This document shows, piece after piece, positions 14,266 to 24,321 of a stretch of 50,276 nt of DNA (position 1 is its first letter; each line of letters begins with the position of its first letter). Origin of the DNA: an uncultured Spirochaetaceae bacterium (GTDB taxonomy: Bacteria; Spirochaetota; Spirochaetia; Sphaerochaetales; Sphaerochaetaceae); assembly GCA_944392705.1 (NCBI GenBank), contig CALXXO010000002.1:1-50276 (forward strand), in the 5' to 3' direction. A program made the position numbers and the translations under genes. The notes beneath the pieces were generated by a model, which was given only the letters and a program-made list of their open reading frames with translations, was not told where the DNA came from and searched no databases.

Positions 14266-16809
14266 ATGACAGAGCTGAAAGATCTGATGGATATGGTGGA
14301 ACAGGGGACTGTCCTTGTATTCCCTACTGAAGAGAGTGCCAGGGCATTCTCCTCCCTCTATGTCTCTGAAAGGAACAAGGGCCTTCTGGCTTCATCCTGT
14401 ATTGCCTTCGACAGTTTCGCATCGCTTTTCATGCCTGAGGAGAAAGGCAGACGGCAGGCAGGAGATGCAGAGCGCCTTGCATTCTCAGCATATGCTTCAT
14501 CCGTCCTCTCCGAGAAGCTCACATACTTCGCATCCCCGGATTACCCTGAAATAAGAGAACGGCTTTCATCGTTCTTCCGCACAATCCTTCCATCTCTAGA
14601 TGATGCTCTTTCTCTTCCAAAGAAAAGCAGGGAAGCTTCCGCAGATCTTTTACTGCTCAGGCATGAGTATGGAAAGTATCTCGAAAACTCAGGGCTTTAT
14701 GAAAGCGCCTTCACCAGATTTTCTATGCCGTCCACACTCTGCGGGGAGTATGCACTTGTAATGCCAGCGGCTTTCCCGAAAGAGGAAAAACTCCTGGAAG
14801 CTATTTCTGGTTTGAAAGGAATAAGGATTATTGATGACCTTACAGATGAAATACCAGCACTTACAGTATTCGGAAACGAGAAAAGCGAACTCAGGTCGCT
14901 CTTTATCGAGATAAGAAAGCTTACTGATTCGGGTGTATCAATGGATGAGATTGCTATTTCAGTAGCTCCGCTGGATAGGCTCAGGTCCTACATTGAAGAT
15001 GAAGCATATCTCTTTGGAATTCCCCTTGATTTCAGAGAAGGAACTGCAGTTCTGACAACATCCCCAGGCTCCTTCCTGTCAGGCCTTTATGATATCTATT
15101 CCTCTTCATACTCTCTCGATGCGCTTAAATCATTCATGCTGAATCCTGCTATTCCTTTCCGCAATCCGGAAGCTATGAGGAAATTCATCGCTTCTGCAGT
15201 AGGCTTTTCGATAACGAGTGCTCCAGACCGTAGAAATGACAGGTACATGAAGCTTTCGAAGGACTCCGGGCAGGAGTATTACAGAGTACTCCGTCTGACT
15301 CTCGATAAACTCATGATGGAGACGAATCCTGATAAAATAGAGGGCTATCTTCATACTCTCATGTCATCGCTCCTTGCCGATGAGGAATTCCATGGCAATG
15401 AGGAGGATGAGAACATCTATTCATTTTCAATGAGAGCTCTTTCGGATTTCCTTGCAACCATAAAGACAAGGAATGAGAGCGGATTCATATCAAAGGAGCC
15501 TGTATTCCCTCTTTTCATCACATACCTCAAGAATCTCAGATATGTCCCCAGGGAAAGGGTAAGGGGTGTTGCTGTCTATCCATTTACGCAGGATGCAGCA
15601 GTGCCTTACAGGTATAGATTCATCATCGCACTGAACGAAAGGGAAGGGACGGCAACTGTCAGGAAAGCTTCATTCCTCTCGGATTATGAGATAGCGGGGG
15701 AGCGGGATGATGCGGACCTTACAAAACTGGTTCTTTCCCTCTATTCCGCGATGACAGAGAATCTTTATCTCTCAGCTTCGTATGAGACATATGCGGGCTT
15801 TTCGCTACCGCTTACATCCATGCTCGCTTCTGCTAAAGAGGGGAAGGTCTCCGATGATATCCAGAAAAGCGAGGAGGATGGGAGATTTCTCGGCTATATC
15901 CTTCCGCTCCAGAGGATTGGATATGAAAAGGGTTTGCTTTCTTCTCTCAGGCTGCGTAAGACTGAAGATGATATGACATACGGAAAGAAGGGGCGGAGGA
16001 AAGAGCTCCCGGTTAAGCTCTCCTATTCTTCCTACAACCTCTATGTGAAGTGTCCTTACCAGTATGCGCTTCAGTATGTCTTCGGACTTAGGAATCTTCC
16101 ATCCTATGAGCCTGTGGATATGGATCACCTTGAAATAGGGACAAGGCTTCACAGCATCCTCGAGACATATTACAGGGAGAACCATGTCCCCGACGATATT
16201 CCTTTCCTCTTTGATGATGAGATGGCATTGTGGACGAAGGGGAAACGGCGGGATGGCAGCGATATGGCAGCTTCTGCATCCAAACCGACAGCTTTCCTTA
16301 TCAGCTATCTCCGGACAAGGTATCTTCCGAAGCTTGAAGCTGTGGTAAGGCGTATGGATGATACCACTATGCCGCTTCCCGGCGGCAAGGGGCTCGAGGA
16401 ACCGCTATCATCTTCATACCCTGAACTTGGTTTCAACCTTGAAGGGCGTGTTGACAGGCTGGCATTATCGAAGGATGGTTCATCCCTGGTGATCTTCGAC
16501 TACAAGAAAGGGCGTAAGTTCCAGAGCACATTGAAAGAGGAGAAGAGCTATCAGTTCCATATCTACAAGCTGCTTCTCTCTTCTTCGGAGGAGTATTCAC
16601 TTCCGGTATCAGACGCTTATTTCGTATCACTCCTGGATGGCTGTTTCTCTCAATCCTCGCAGTCTCCGGACCTTGAGATTCTGAAAAACGGCCTGAAGGT
16701 TGCGGGGGAAGGTATTGGAGAGGGGGACTGGCACGCGAAAAGCGGCGATGATAACTGCAAAGGATGCATATACAAGGGAATCTGCCGCAGGAGGTTCAGT
16801 GTAAGATGA
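14266..16809 (+). CDS. addB: AddB/RexB-like PD-(D/E)XK nuclease subunit
   Basis: Started at the ATG at 14266 (MTELKDLMDM..), giving 847 aa; the frame extends upstream without a credible start. The N-terminal two thirds is a degenerate helicase-like region. The C-terminal nuclease contains YNLYVKCPYQYALQYVFG, LEIGTRLHSILETYY, LEGRVDRL and VIFDYKKG (the PD-(D/E)XK core), and ends with CKGCIYKGIC. With the Cys of CPYQ this makes the four-cysteine iron-sulfur staple of AddB and Cas4 nucleases. With the overlapping AddA-like gene it should process double-strand breaks for RecA loading. It is shorter than Bacillus AddB (about 1,160 aa). Predicted leaderless. Confidence 0.85.
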   Translation: MTELKDLMDMVEQGTVLVFPTEESARAFSSLYVSERNKGLLASSCIAFDSFASLFMPEEKGRRQAGDAERLAFSAYASSVLSEKLTYFASPDYPEIRERLSSFFRTILPSLDDALSLPKKSREASADLLLLRHEYGKYLENSGLYESAFTRFSMPSTLCGEYALVMPAAFPKEEKLLEAISGLKGIRIIDDLTDEIPALTVFGNEKSELRSLFIEIRKLTDSGVSMDEIAISVAPLDRLRSYIEDEAYLFGIPLDFREGTAVLTTSPGSFLSGLYDIYSSSYSLDALKSFMLNPAIPFRNPEAMRKFIASAVGFSITSAPDRRNDRYMKLSKDSGQEYYRVLRLTLDKLMMETNPDKIEGYLHTLMSSLLADEEFHGNEEDENIYSFSMRALSDFLATIKTRNESGFISKEPVFPLFITYLKNLRYVPRERVRGVAVYPFTQDAAVPYRYRFIIALNEREGTATVRKASFLSDYEIAGERDDADLTKLVLSLYSAMTENLYLSASYETYAGFSLPLTSMLASAKEGKVSDDIQKSEEDGRFLGYILPLQRIGYEKGLLSSLRLRKTEDDMTYGKKGRRKELPVKLSYSSYNLYVKCPYQYALQYVFGLRNLPSYEPVDMDHLEIGTRLHSILETYYRENHVPDDIPFLFDDEMALWTKGKRRDGSDMAASASKPTAFLISYLRTRYLPKLEAVVRRMDDTTMPLPGGKGLEEPLSSSYPELGFNLEGRVDRLALSKDGSSLVIFDYKKGRKFQSTLKEEKSYQFHIYKLLLSSSEEYSLPVSDAYFVSLLDGCFSQSSQSPDLEILKNGLKVAGEGIGEGDWHAKSGDDNCKGCIYKGICRRRFSVR

Positions 16810-19800
16810 CATTCGATGAACTCGTAAAAGCTGCAGGAATAACGGTATCTGAAGAGCAGATGAAAGCTATCATGGCGGATTCATCGGCGGTTGTCTCTGC
16901 CGGAGCAGGCTCTGGGAAGACCACAGTTCTATCCCTGCGCTTCGTCCGCCTTGTGCTGGAAGGCAAGGCACATTCGGATGAGATTCTGACTCTTACATTC
17001 ACAAAGAAAGCGGCAGCGGAGATGTATGAAAGAATCTATATGCTCCTTTCCCTTGCTTCAGCCCATGACCCGGCTGTCGCGGAGGATCTGAGCGCACACT
17101 TTGCCAAGGCTCGTATTTCGACAATGGATTCATTCTGGAGCGAAATAGCCCGCCTTGACTGCCTTAGATTCGGTGTCACAAGGGATTTCCAGTCCCTGGA
17201 AGCAGATGATTCGAATGCGGAAAACCTCGTCCGCCGCGTGTACGAGGAGGTGCAGGGCCGGGAGGATCTCGAGGAAGGGTTCATGATTCTCTCATCGGTT
17301 TACAGGACCGATGAACTTGTTGAGCTTTTCTCCCAGATTGCCATCTCGGAGACAGATATCCTCACATCCTTCGATGGTAAGCAAAATGCAGAGAACTACA
17401 GAACCCTGATAGATATTCTTGAATCTGCATATGCCGGTCATAGGGCTGGTTATATCTTCTCGTCGCTCGCTTCCCTTGATCAGGAGAATCCCGAAAACGG
17501 CCAGCACCGGGAAATAATACAGGCGCTAGAAGCCTATGATGATGGGGACTATTCATCATTGCCATCCTTCAATCTCAATAAGCTGAGAAAAGCCAGGGAC
17601 AAGGAACTGAAGGACTTTATCAAGGACGAGAATGTAAAGGAATATTTCGAAATTCTTCAGAGCCTTGCCGAGATAAAAAAGACTGTCCATGATTCCGAAG
17701 CTGTGAGTCGTGTACTTGAAGCTTTCATAAATGAATTCCAGCAGAGAAAGAGGATCATGGGGCTCCTTTCGTACCGCGATACGGAATCACTTTGCAGGGA
17801 GATTCTTCTCTCGAACAATGCAGTCCGGGATTACTACAAGAAGCATTTCAGGTATATCATGGTCGACGAGTTCCAGGATAACAACAGCAGGCAGAGGGAT
17901 CTTCTCTATCTGCTATCCGAGAAGCTGGAGGAGCATTCTGAAGCAATACCTCCTGTCGAGACACTGGAGCACGGCAAGTTGTTCTTTGTCGGCGATGATA
18001 AGCAGTCAATCTACTATTTCAGGGGGGCAGATGTATCTGTTTTCCGTTCCCTGAAGAGCGCTGTTGTAAGAATGAATGGCGTGAATCTCTCGCTGTCCGC
18101 AAATTACCGCTCGGAACCCGCTCTGATTAACCACTTCAACTCACTCTTCCCTGAAGTATTCAATACAGGCCTTTCTCCGGAGGATGAGGAGAAAGAAGCG
18201 CTGATGGAGAATCTGACGGGGGAGAAGTATACATCGTTCTATGCTGACTCTGAGACGATAAAATCGAGGAGCGCAAAAGATGGGGTATGCCCACGCATCG
18301 AAACTGCCGCGATTTCTTCTGAGAGGGAGGAGGGCATGGCTTCATCGGATGATTCCGAAGCCATGTTCATTGCAAGGAAAATCCTCTCGATAGTCTCTAC
18401 GGACGGCTACCTTATTCCCGATGGAAAAGGCGGGGTAAAGCGCCCATCTTTTTCTGATATCGCGGTGCTGTTGCGTACAACCGCTCCGCAGATGCCGATT
18501 GAGCGTGCGTTCAGGCTGTGTTCGATTCCGTATGTGGTACAGGAGAGTACAGCTTCCACGATAGAAGGAGTTGGGTGGGATTTCTATGCCTTCCTCCAGC
18601 TTCTTGTATATCCCGAGGACAGGCTCGCTTACTTTGCACTGCTTCGTTCGCCATTTGCGAGAATAAGCGATGAAGGACTTCTCCTGTGTACAGAAACAGC
18701 AGGACCTGCATTCTCCACAGACCCACCATTCACCCTCTCTTCAGACAAGGAAGCGTATGAGAATCTGAAAGCGCTTTATGCCGAGATGAGGGGTTTGGCT
18801 GGAAGGAGAAGGATAACCTATATCCTTTCTCGGATCTTCAATGAAAGCGGATATGGAACATATCTGAAATCATCAAAGTATCTTTCATCATATATTGACC
18901 ATTTCAGCTATATCTGGGCAGCTGCGGACAGCTATGACAGCAATGGACATTCGCTTGCGGCATTCCTGGATTATCTCAGGCCCCTCATTGGTCAGGCGGA
19001 GAAGCTGAGGAATGCATCTGTCCAGCACCTTGAAAGCGATGGCGTACAGATCATGACGATTCACAGGTCAAAAGGCCTTCAGTTCCCAGTTGTCATAATA
19101 GCGGATGCCGACCATGGTTCCGGAAACCAGGGACAGCAGGGCCATCTTATCTCGCTCCAGGGAACAAGGCCCTGTATAATGCCTGACCTTGCAGAAGGCA
19201 GCAATATAATCATCAGGGAGATTGCCGCCTACAGAAAACGAAGGGAAGAAGCGGAGCTCCGCCGCCTTCTATATGTTGCTATGACAAGAGCTGTGGACCA
19301 TCTGATAATTACTGCTCATATGCGCAAGCGTAGGGGTGGGGTATCCTTGATGGACATATATCTGGAAAGCGGAGGTTCGATAGATTTGGAGATACCTCCA
19401 GTTTCCGAGGAGGAATTCTTCAGGGAGGAAGAGGAGATGTCACCTTCTTCTTTCTATTCGCAGCCCGTGGCTCCAGAACCTCTTTATTCGCAGAAGAGGG
19501 TAGGAGTAAAAGATGCTTCAAAGCAAGATGGAGGAGAAATCCTATCGGGTGAAAAGCTTCCATCTCTGCTCTCGGATGAGGTTGTAAGAAACCATTCGAT
19601 GCAGGATGCCTTCGGTACAATGGTGCATTCTATGCTTGAGTCGCTGATGAAAGGTGAGGATGTGACATTCGAGATTTCTTCGGAGCTTTCAGACCTTGAG
19701 AGAGCCAGGATACTCGAGAGCCTCGATGCGATAAAAGCAGGCTTCATTTCCTCCGATTTCTATCGGAATGTCATCTCCGGCCATCGTACAGCGCAGGAAG

Positions 19801-20063
19801 TCAGATTCTACTATCCTTCTGACGGAAAGGTCCTCGAAGGAAGCGCGGATCTCGTTGTCTTCGGCGATGAATGGAATCTCGTTGTCGATTACAAGACAGA
19901 CAGTTATATGAACGAGGATGTTCATAGAGCCCAGATTACGGCATATGCAAAGGCTATGGAGGATCTGTATAAAAAGAAGTGCTTAGCCGTCCTCCTCTAT
20001 ATAAGAGGATTCAGGGAAAGCACTTATCTTGATAGCTCCGGCAATCCTGTCAGAGGGATTTGA
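16806..20063 (+). CDS. addA: AddA-like UvrD-family helicase-nuclease
   Basis: The start ATG at 16806 overlaps the addB-like stop (ATGA) and has GGAGG upstream, giving 1085 aa. All superfamily I helicase motifs are visible: SAGAGSGKTT (31-40), LTFTKKAAAEM, VDEFQDNN, GDDKQSIYYFRGADVSVF, SANYRSEPALI, IMTIHRSKGLQFPVVI and LLYVAMTRAVDHL. A C-terminal RecB-type nuclease follows (GTMVHSMLESLM, ADLVVFG, LVVDYKTD, AQITAYAKAM). It is the motor and second nuclease of an AddAB-type recombination complex. Its end overlaps the convergent aminotransferase gene by 14 bp. Confidence 0.93.
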   Translation: MTFDELVKAAGITVSEEQMKAIMADSSAVVSAGAGSGKTTVLSLRFVRLVLEGKAHSDEILTLTFTKKAAAEMYERIYMLLSLASAHDPAVAEDLSAHFAKARISTMDSFWSEIARLDCLRFGVTRDFQSLEADDSNAENLVRRVYEEVQGREDLEEGFMILSSVYRTDELVELFSQIAISETDILTSFDGKQNAENYRTLIDILESAYAGHRAGYIFSSLASLDQENPENGQHREIIQALEAYDDGDYSSLPSFNLNKLRKARDKELKDFIKDENVKEYFEILQSLAEIKKTVHDSEAVSRVLEAFINEFQQRKRIMGLLSYRDTESLCREILLSNNAVRDYYKKHFRYIMVDEFQDNNSRQRDLLYLLSEKLEEHSEAIPPVETLEHGKLFFVGDDKQSIYYFRGADVSVFRSLKSAVVRMNGVNLSLSANYRSEPALINHFNSLFPEVFNTGLSPEDEEKEALMENLTGEKYTSFYADSETIKSRSAKDGVCPRIETAAISSEREEGMASSDDSEAMFIARKILSIVSTDGYLIPDGKGGVKRPSFSDIAVLLRTTAPQMPIERAFRLCSIPYVVQESTASTIEGVGWDFYAFLQLLVYPEDRLAYFALLRSPFARISDEGLLLCTETAGPAFSTDPPFTLSSDKEAYENLKALYAEMRGLAGRRRITYILSRIFNESGYGTYLKSSKYLSSYIDHFSYIWAAADSYDSNGHSLAAFLDYLRPLIGQAEKLRNASVQHLESDGVQIMTIHRSKGLQFPVVIIADADHGSGNQGQQGHLISLQGTRPCIMPDLAEGSNIIIREIAAYRKRREEAELRRLLYVAMTRAVDHLIITAHMRKRRGGVSLMDIYLESGGSIDLEIPPVSEEEFFREEEEMSPSSFYSQPVAPEPLYSQKRVGVKDASKQDGGEILSGEKLPSLLSDEVVRNHSMQDAFGTMVHSMLESLMKGEDVTFEISSELSDLERARILESLDAIKAGFISSDFYRNVISGHRTAQEVRFYYPSDGKVLEGSADLVVFGDEWNLVVDYKTDSYMNEDVHRAQITAYAKAMEDLYKKKCLAVLLYIRGFRESTYLDSSGNPVRGI

Positions 20064-21267
20064 CAGCTCTTACGATTCTTTCAAGGGCTTTCATGACTCT
20101 GACACGCGATGTGCCGTAGTTGAAGCGCACGAAGCCATACCAGTCGCTGCCGAACCAGGTTCCATCGTTCATGGCAACTCCCGCATTCACGCCGAAGAAG
20201 CGTGAAAGGATTCCTCCGCCTTCTCCTCCCTGGTATCTGTCAGGGTGGCCGAGTACTTCAGCTTCTATCCTCTGATAATACTCGCTGCAGTCGATGAATG
20301 TGACAAAGGATGCATCCCCATTTGCCATCTTCAGTCCCGGACAGTTCTCGGCAAGGTACTTCCTCATTGCTTCCGCAGTCTCTCCGAGGTAGCGACAGAG
20401 AGCTTTGTTATACTCGCCGCCTTTGGTGTATGCAGCATAGGCAAGCTCTCCTCCGGTTATTCCTGGCTCATCGAGCCAGAGAGCGCTCTCAGCTTCCCTG
20501 AAAGCTGTTTCCATTTCGCTGTGGGAGAAGACTGCGAATGCTATGTGCTCTCCTGCGATATTGAATGTCTTTGAAGGTGCGAACAGCGTTATGCACTTTG
20601 CCCCGACTCTCTCGTTCACAAGTCCCATCGGGATGTGTTTTGCGTTGGGGTGGACGAGATCGGAGTGGATTTCATCTGAAATCACTGTGATATCATGCTT
20701 CTTTGCAGTCTCGAGCACGAAGCGGAGCTCTTCTTCTGTGAATACGATACCCGATGGATTCTGAGGGGAGCAGAAGATGATCATATCGGCATTTTCCGCA
20801 TCCTTGGCGAATTTCTCCCTGTCAAGGAAGAAGCGGCCATCCTCATAGCCGAGGTTGCTCTCGATGAGCTCCCTGCCGTTTCTTTGCGGGATTGCCCTGA
20901 AAGGCCTGTACATAGGGGAGGAGACGAGTATTTTATCGCCTTTCTTCGAGAAGAGATTCATCGAAAGTGCAAGTGCGTGAAGCAGTCCCTGAGCATAGAC
21001 GATTTTCTCTTTCGGAAGAATCCATCCATGCTTTGTCCTTACCCACTGGGCAACTGCCTGGGTATCTTTCGGGAATGATGGATAGCCGAAGATTCCCTGT
21101 CCTGCGAGGACCTTGCCAGCTTCCTGGATATGTGGTTCCGGATAGAAGTCCATATCGGCGACCCAGAATGGCTCTGCCACTGGATTTGCAGATATGTTCT
21201 CTATTGCTTCCCTGTTCCATTTGATGCTGTTTGTATTTCTTCTGTCAGCGGAAATGTCGAAATTCAT
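20050..21267 (-). CDS. MalY/PatB-type PLP-dependent aminotransferase (C-S lyase)
   Basis: A 405-aa fold type I PLP enzyme. Signature blocks: FWVADMDFYPEP near the N-terminus, SPQNPSG, ISDEIHSDLV with the PLP-ring Asp, APSKTFNIAGEH with the PLP lysine (K233), and the RVRV arginine near the C-terminus. The MalY/PatB branch cleaves C-S bonds in cystathionine or cysteine and releases sulfide or homocysteine. The start overlaps the EFR1 gene stop by 4 bp and has AAGGAG. It is last in the minus-strand cluster starting at 27047. Confidence 0.92.
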   Translation of the reverse strand: MNFDISADRRNTNSIKWNREAIENISANPVAEPFWVADMDFYPEPHIQEAGKVLAGQGIFGYPSFPKDTQAVAQWVRTKHGWILPKEKIVYAQGLLHALALSMNLFSKKGDKILVSSPMYRPFRAIPQRNGRELIESNLGYEDGRFFLDREKFAKDAENADMIIFCSPQNPSGIVFTEEELRFVLETAKKHDITVISDEIHSDLVHPNAKHIPMGLVNERVGAKCITLFAPSKTFNIAGEHIAFAVFSHSEMETAFREAESALWLDEPGITGGELAYAAYTKGGEYNKALCRYLGETAEAMRKYLAENCPGLKMANGDASFVTFIDCSEYYQRIEAEVLGHPDRYQGGEGGGILSRFFGVNAGVAMNDGTWFGSDWYGFVRFNYGTSRVRVMKALERIVRAVKSL

Positions 21268-22025
21268 CTCATGAGCTCCTTTGTGCTTACAAGTCCTTTG
21301 TACTGACCTGTTGCACCTTTATAATCTATAGCATTCTCCGGGCATCTGTGGTAGCAGGCGAAACATGATATGCATTCGTCTCCGAATGATGGCTTGCCTT
21401 CCTCAATCTTTATATTTTCCATCGGACAGACCGATGCGCAGATGCCGCAGGCTGTGCATTTGCTGCCAACGCTGAGCTTGTCATTCTTCCTTGGCTTCAT
21501 AGCAGCTTTTGACATTGCCCTCACAATCCTCCAGCCAGGACCCCTCCGAGGTATCCTGATGCTCTCGGTCTCTATATCGTGGAGGACTCTATCAAGCTTT
21601 GCTGCAATCGCATTGCACTGCTTCTTAGTATCTTCTTCAGAGACTGCTTTCTTCTGCAGCGGAAGATAGGCATCCGGAAGGCGGAATGATTCGCCATAGG
21701 AGAGCGCTATGCCTATGTCCGAAAGCTCTGCTGAGAGATCGTGGAGAGTGTAGAGCGGGAAAGCTCCGCAGGTTGCCAGCGCAAATACATAGCCGAGCGC
21801 AGAATTATCCCTGTTTCCAAGGTATTCCCTTACGAATCTCCTGACAGGGTAAGGCAGTCCCCAGCAGTAAACGGGAAAGATTATCCCGAGCCTTTCAGTG
21901 TCATCTGGAAGAGCGTATCCCCCGGAAAGGAATTCCTCTACGAAGTGAATCTCCGCATCGGGAATCTGCTTGGCGATGTAAAGGCTGTTTCCGGTACCTG
22001 TATGAAGTGCTATTACGGTTTTCAT
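21264..22025 (-). CDS. EFR1 family ferredoxin (flavodoxin-like plus 2x4Fe-4S)
   Basis: A 253-aa protein. The N-terminal flavodoxin-like domain has the phosphate loop TGTGNSLYIAK, and the C-terminal bacterial ferredoxin has CTACGICASVCP and CISCFACYHRCP. This is the EFR1 architecture found in strict anaerobes, presumably a low-potential electron carrier or reductase. It overlaps both neighbours by 4 bp (ATGA) and has AAGGAG before its start, so it is translationally coupled between the threonine aldolase and the aminotransferase. Its redox partner cannot be told from sequence. Confidence 0.92.
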   Translation of the reverse strand: MKTVIALHTGTGNSLYIAKQIPDAEIHFVEEFLSGGYALPDDTERLGIIFPVYCWGLPYPVRRFVREYLGNRDNSALGYVFALATCGAFPLYTLHDLSAELSDIGIALSYGESFRLPDAYLPLQKKAVSEEDTKKQCNAIAAKLDRVLHDIETESIRIPRRGPGWRIVRAMSKAAMKPRKNDKLSVGSKCTACGICASVCPMENIKIEEGKPSFGDECISCFACYHRCPENAIDYKGATGQYKGLVSTKELMR

Positions 22026-23035
22026 GCAAGAAACTCCTTTTCATCCATTTCCTTAATTATCTTCACAGTCTCTTCCGTATCTTCATCATTCACATTGAGA
22101 GATGTGACAATCCTTCCCATTCCCCCATCCTCGAGGAAGAGAATACCCTTCTTCTTGAAAGCATTCACGATATTCTGTATCGGATACTTTGATGCGAAGA
22201 AAATCATATTCGTTGATGATATCCTTACATCTGCCCATCCCGTCTCCTCCAGAGCTGCGGCTATCATAGCTCGATGCTCATGGTCCTCCTTGAGCCTCTC
22301 GACATTGTTCTCAAGCGCATAGATGCCAGCGGCTGCAAGAATTCCTATCTGTCTCATTCCTCCTCCGAGTATTTTCCTGCACCTCTTTGCTTCTTTTATG
22401 AACTCGTGAGTGGAGGAGAGGATGGAGAATGCGGGGCAGCCAAGGCCTTTTGAAAGGCAGAATGTCATATCATCTGCAGTCGAAGCATACTCCTTAACGC
22501 TTATGCCTGTTTCCACGGAAGCATTGAATATCCTGGCTCCATCCATATGCACCCAGAGATTATGGCGTTCTGCAACATCTTTGATGGCTCTGAGGGTATC
22601 GATAGGGTAGATAAGGCCCGATGTTGTGTTCTCTGTCTCTATCATGGAGGTTTCCGACATATCATAAGCATAGCCGTGGATATTCTTCTCCACATCCTCC
22701 GCTTTCATTATTCCATTGTCAGATGGAACAAGGACCGGAAGTGTGCCAGAGAGCGATACAACAGCGCCGATTTCATGCCTTACGATATGGGACTCGGGAG
22801 CACATATAACCTCCTTGCCCCTTCCTCCTTTGATCATGTGCGGAATGAGATTCCCCATGCATCCCGAGGAGACTATAAGGGACTCTTCCTTCCCAGTCAG
22901 CTCTCTTGCGATTTCCTGCAGGCGATTGGCTGTAGGGTCCTCCCCATATACATCATCGCCTGTTTCAGCGCTGTACATGGCTTTTCTCATCCCTTCCGAA
23001 GGAAGCGTGAATGTATCTGATCTGAAATCCTTCAT
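22022..23035 (-). CDS. ltaE: Low-specificity L-threonine aldolase
   Basis: A 337-aa PLP enzyme of the beta-eliminating lyase/threonine aldolase family. Features: RSDTFTLPSEGM at the N-terminus, GDDVYGEDPT, the ring-stacking ESHI, HMDGARIFNA (D165) and the PLP lysine in CLSKGLGCP (K196). It converts L-threonine or allo-threonine to glycine and acetaldehyde. AAGGAG precedes the ATG, which overlaps the aroA stop by 4 bp. Gene order with EFR1 and MalY suggests an amino-acid degradation and redox cluster. Confidence 0.94.
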   Translation of the reverse strand: MKDFRSDTFTLPSEGMRKAMYSAETGDDVYGEDPTANRLQEIARELTGKEESLIVSSGCMGNLIPHMIKGGRGKEVICAPESHIVRHEIGAVVSLSGTLPVLVPSDNGIMKAEDVEKNIHGYAYDMSETSMIETENTTSGLIYPIDTLRAIKDVAERHNLWVHMDGARIFNASVETGISVKEYASTADDMTFCLSKGLGCPAFSILSSTHEFIKEAKRCRKILGGGMRQIGILAAAGIYALENNVERLKEDHEHRAMIAAALEETGWADVRISSTNMIFFASKYPIQNIVNAFKKKGILFLEDGGMGRIVTSLNVNDEDTEETVKIIKEMDEKEFLA

Positions 23036-24294
23036 TTGTTTCTCCTTATTGTCTCGAGAAGGCTGAAGAAGGTAGGGAATGTGACAGCAGCGGCCTTCTC
23101 GTCGTCTATTGTTATAGTGGCGTCGGATGCTGCAGAAGCTATTGCCATCGCCATTATTATCCTGTGATCCCCATAACCTTTTACAGCGGCTCCGTGTATG
23201 TAGCCATTGCCATGAATGAGAAGGCCATCTTCCTCCTCTTCGACCTCCACTCCAAGAAGCCTGAGGTTATCGTGCATACACCTTATCCTGTCAGTTTCCT
23301 TTATCCTTGCCTGAGGGACATTGGTAAGATGGACACAGCCATGTGCCGCTGCGGCAGTGACAGCAAGGATGGGAAGGGTATCCGGGATTGCGTTCAGGTC
23401 GAACTCTCCGCCCTTTAGCTTCTCCGGACCCTGTACTGTTACAGAGTTTCCGTTCCACGTTATTGTACAGCCCATGGCTTCGAGCACATCGAGAATTGCT
23501 TTGTCTCCCTGCCCATCGTTCCTGTCCAGTCCTTCAACTGTTACAGCTGTTCCGGAAATCGCGGCAGCTGCGAAGAAAAAGGATGCGGAAGAGAAATCTC
23601 CGTTTATATATTCATCGAATAGTTTGTAGCTCTGGCCACCCTCAACTTCGGCGTGCATATAGTCGTCTGATATCGTGTACCTTATTCCCTGCCTGTCGAG
23701 CCATCCAAGTGTAAGCGTAACATACGGTTTCTCATAGAGAATCGGGCAGTCGATTGTTGTCTTTCCTTCAGCGAGGGGGGAGGCGAGAAGCAGTCCTGAA
23801 AGATACTGGCTTGTCCTGCATTCTATGGAGACTGTTCCGCCTTTTAATGGCCCCTGGACAGTAATAGGGGGCTTCCCGTCTGTATCCTCAGCCTTTGCAC
23901 CCATCGCCTTGATTGCTGCGACAAGTGGACCTATAGGTCTTTTCCTCAGCTGGTCATCTCCCGTTATTGTCACTGGGCATGATAATGAAGCTGCCATGGC
24001 AAGCAGGAGATAGGTTGTTGTTCCGCTGTTTCCTGCATCTACGGTTATCGCATCCGATGCTCTGAAGCCATTTGAATGAACATATGCTTCAGATTTATCG
24101 CTTGAGAAACTTACTTCAGCGCCCATTGCTTTCACAGCTTCGATGCATGAGAGTGTGTCGGAGGAGAGCAGGGGGTGGCGTATTACTGAGTCGCCTGTTG
24201 CGGCCGCCGCTATGAGGAAGGCCCTGATTGTCTGGCTTTTAGATGCAGGAATCTGGACGGTTCCCTCCATCTTTCTTGGTTCTAGGGAAATCAT
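23032..24294 (-). CDS. aroA: 3-phosphoshikimate 1-carboxyvinyltransferase (EPSP synthase)
   Basis: A 420-aa enzyme joining phosphoenolpyruvate to shikimate 3-phosphate in chorismate synthesis. Motifs: ASKSQTIRAFLIAA (Lys and Ser of the PEP/S3P site), DAGNSGTTTYLL, TGDDQLRKRPIGPL and KETDRIRCM. It is the only shikimate-pathway gene in the window; an orphan trpB lies 22 kb away. Its start lacks an SD but has TACAAT (24301-24306) six bases before the ATG, so it may have its own leaderless promoter inside the cluster. Confidence 0.96.
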   Translation of the reverse strand: MISLEPRKMEGTVQIPASKSQTIRAFLIAAAATGDSVIRHPLLSSDTLSCIEAVKAMGAEVSFSSDKSEAYVHSNGFRASDAITVDAGNSGTTTYLLLAMAASLSCPVTITGDDQLRKRPIGPLVAAIKAMGAKAEDTDGKPPITVQGPLKGGTVSIECRTSQYLSGLLLASPLAEGKTTIDCPILYEKPYVTLTLGWLDRQGIRYTISDDYMHAEVEGGQSYKLFDEYINGDFSSASFFFAAAAISGTAVTVEGLDRNDGQGDKAILDVLEAMGCTITWNGNSVTVQGPEKLKGGEFDLNAIPDTLPILAVTAAAAHGCVHLTNVPQARIKETDRIRCMHDNLRLLGVEVEEEEDGLLIHGNGYIHGAAVKGYGDHRIIMAMAIASAASDATITIDDEKAAAVTFPTFFSLLETIRRNK

Positions 24295-24300
24295 AATGAG

Positions 24301-24306
24301 ATTGTA
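24301..24306 (-). promoter_or_regulatory. -10 element of a leaderless promoter for aroA
   Basis: TACAAT on the minus strand, six bases before the ATG at 24294, with TGGAAT 17 bp upstream. It lies in the 27-bp gap after the SprT-like gene; no SD is present. Confidence 0.45.
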
Positions 24307-24321
24307 ATCAGCAAGCAGAAA

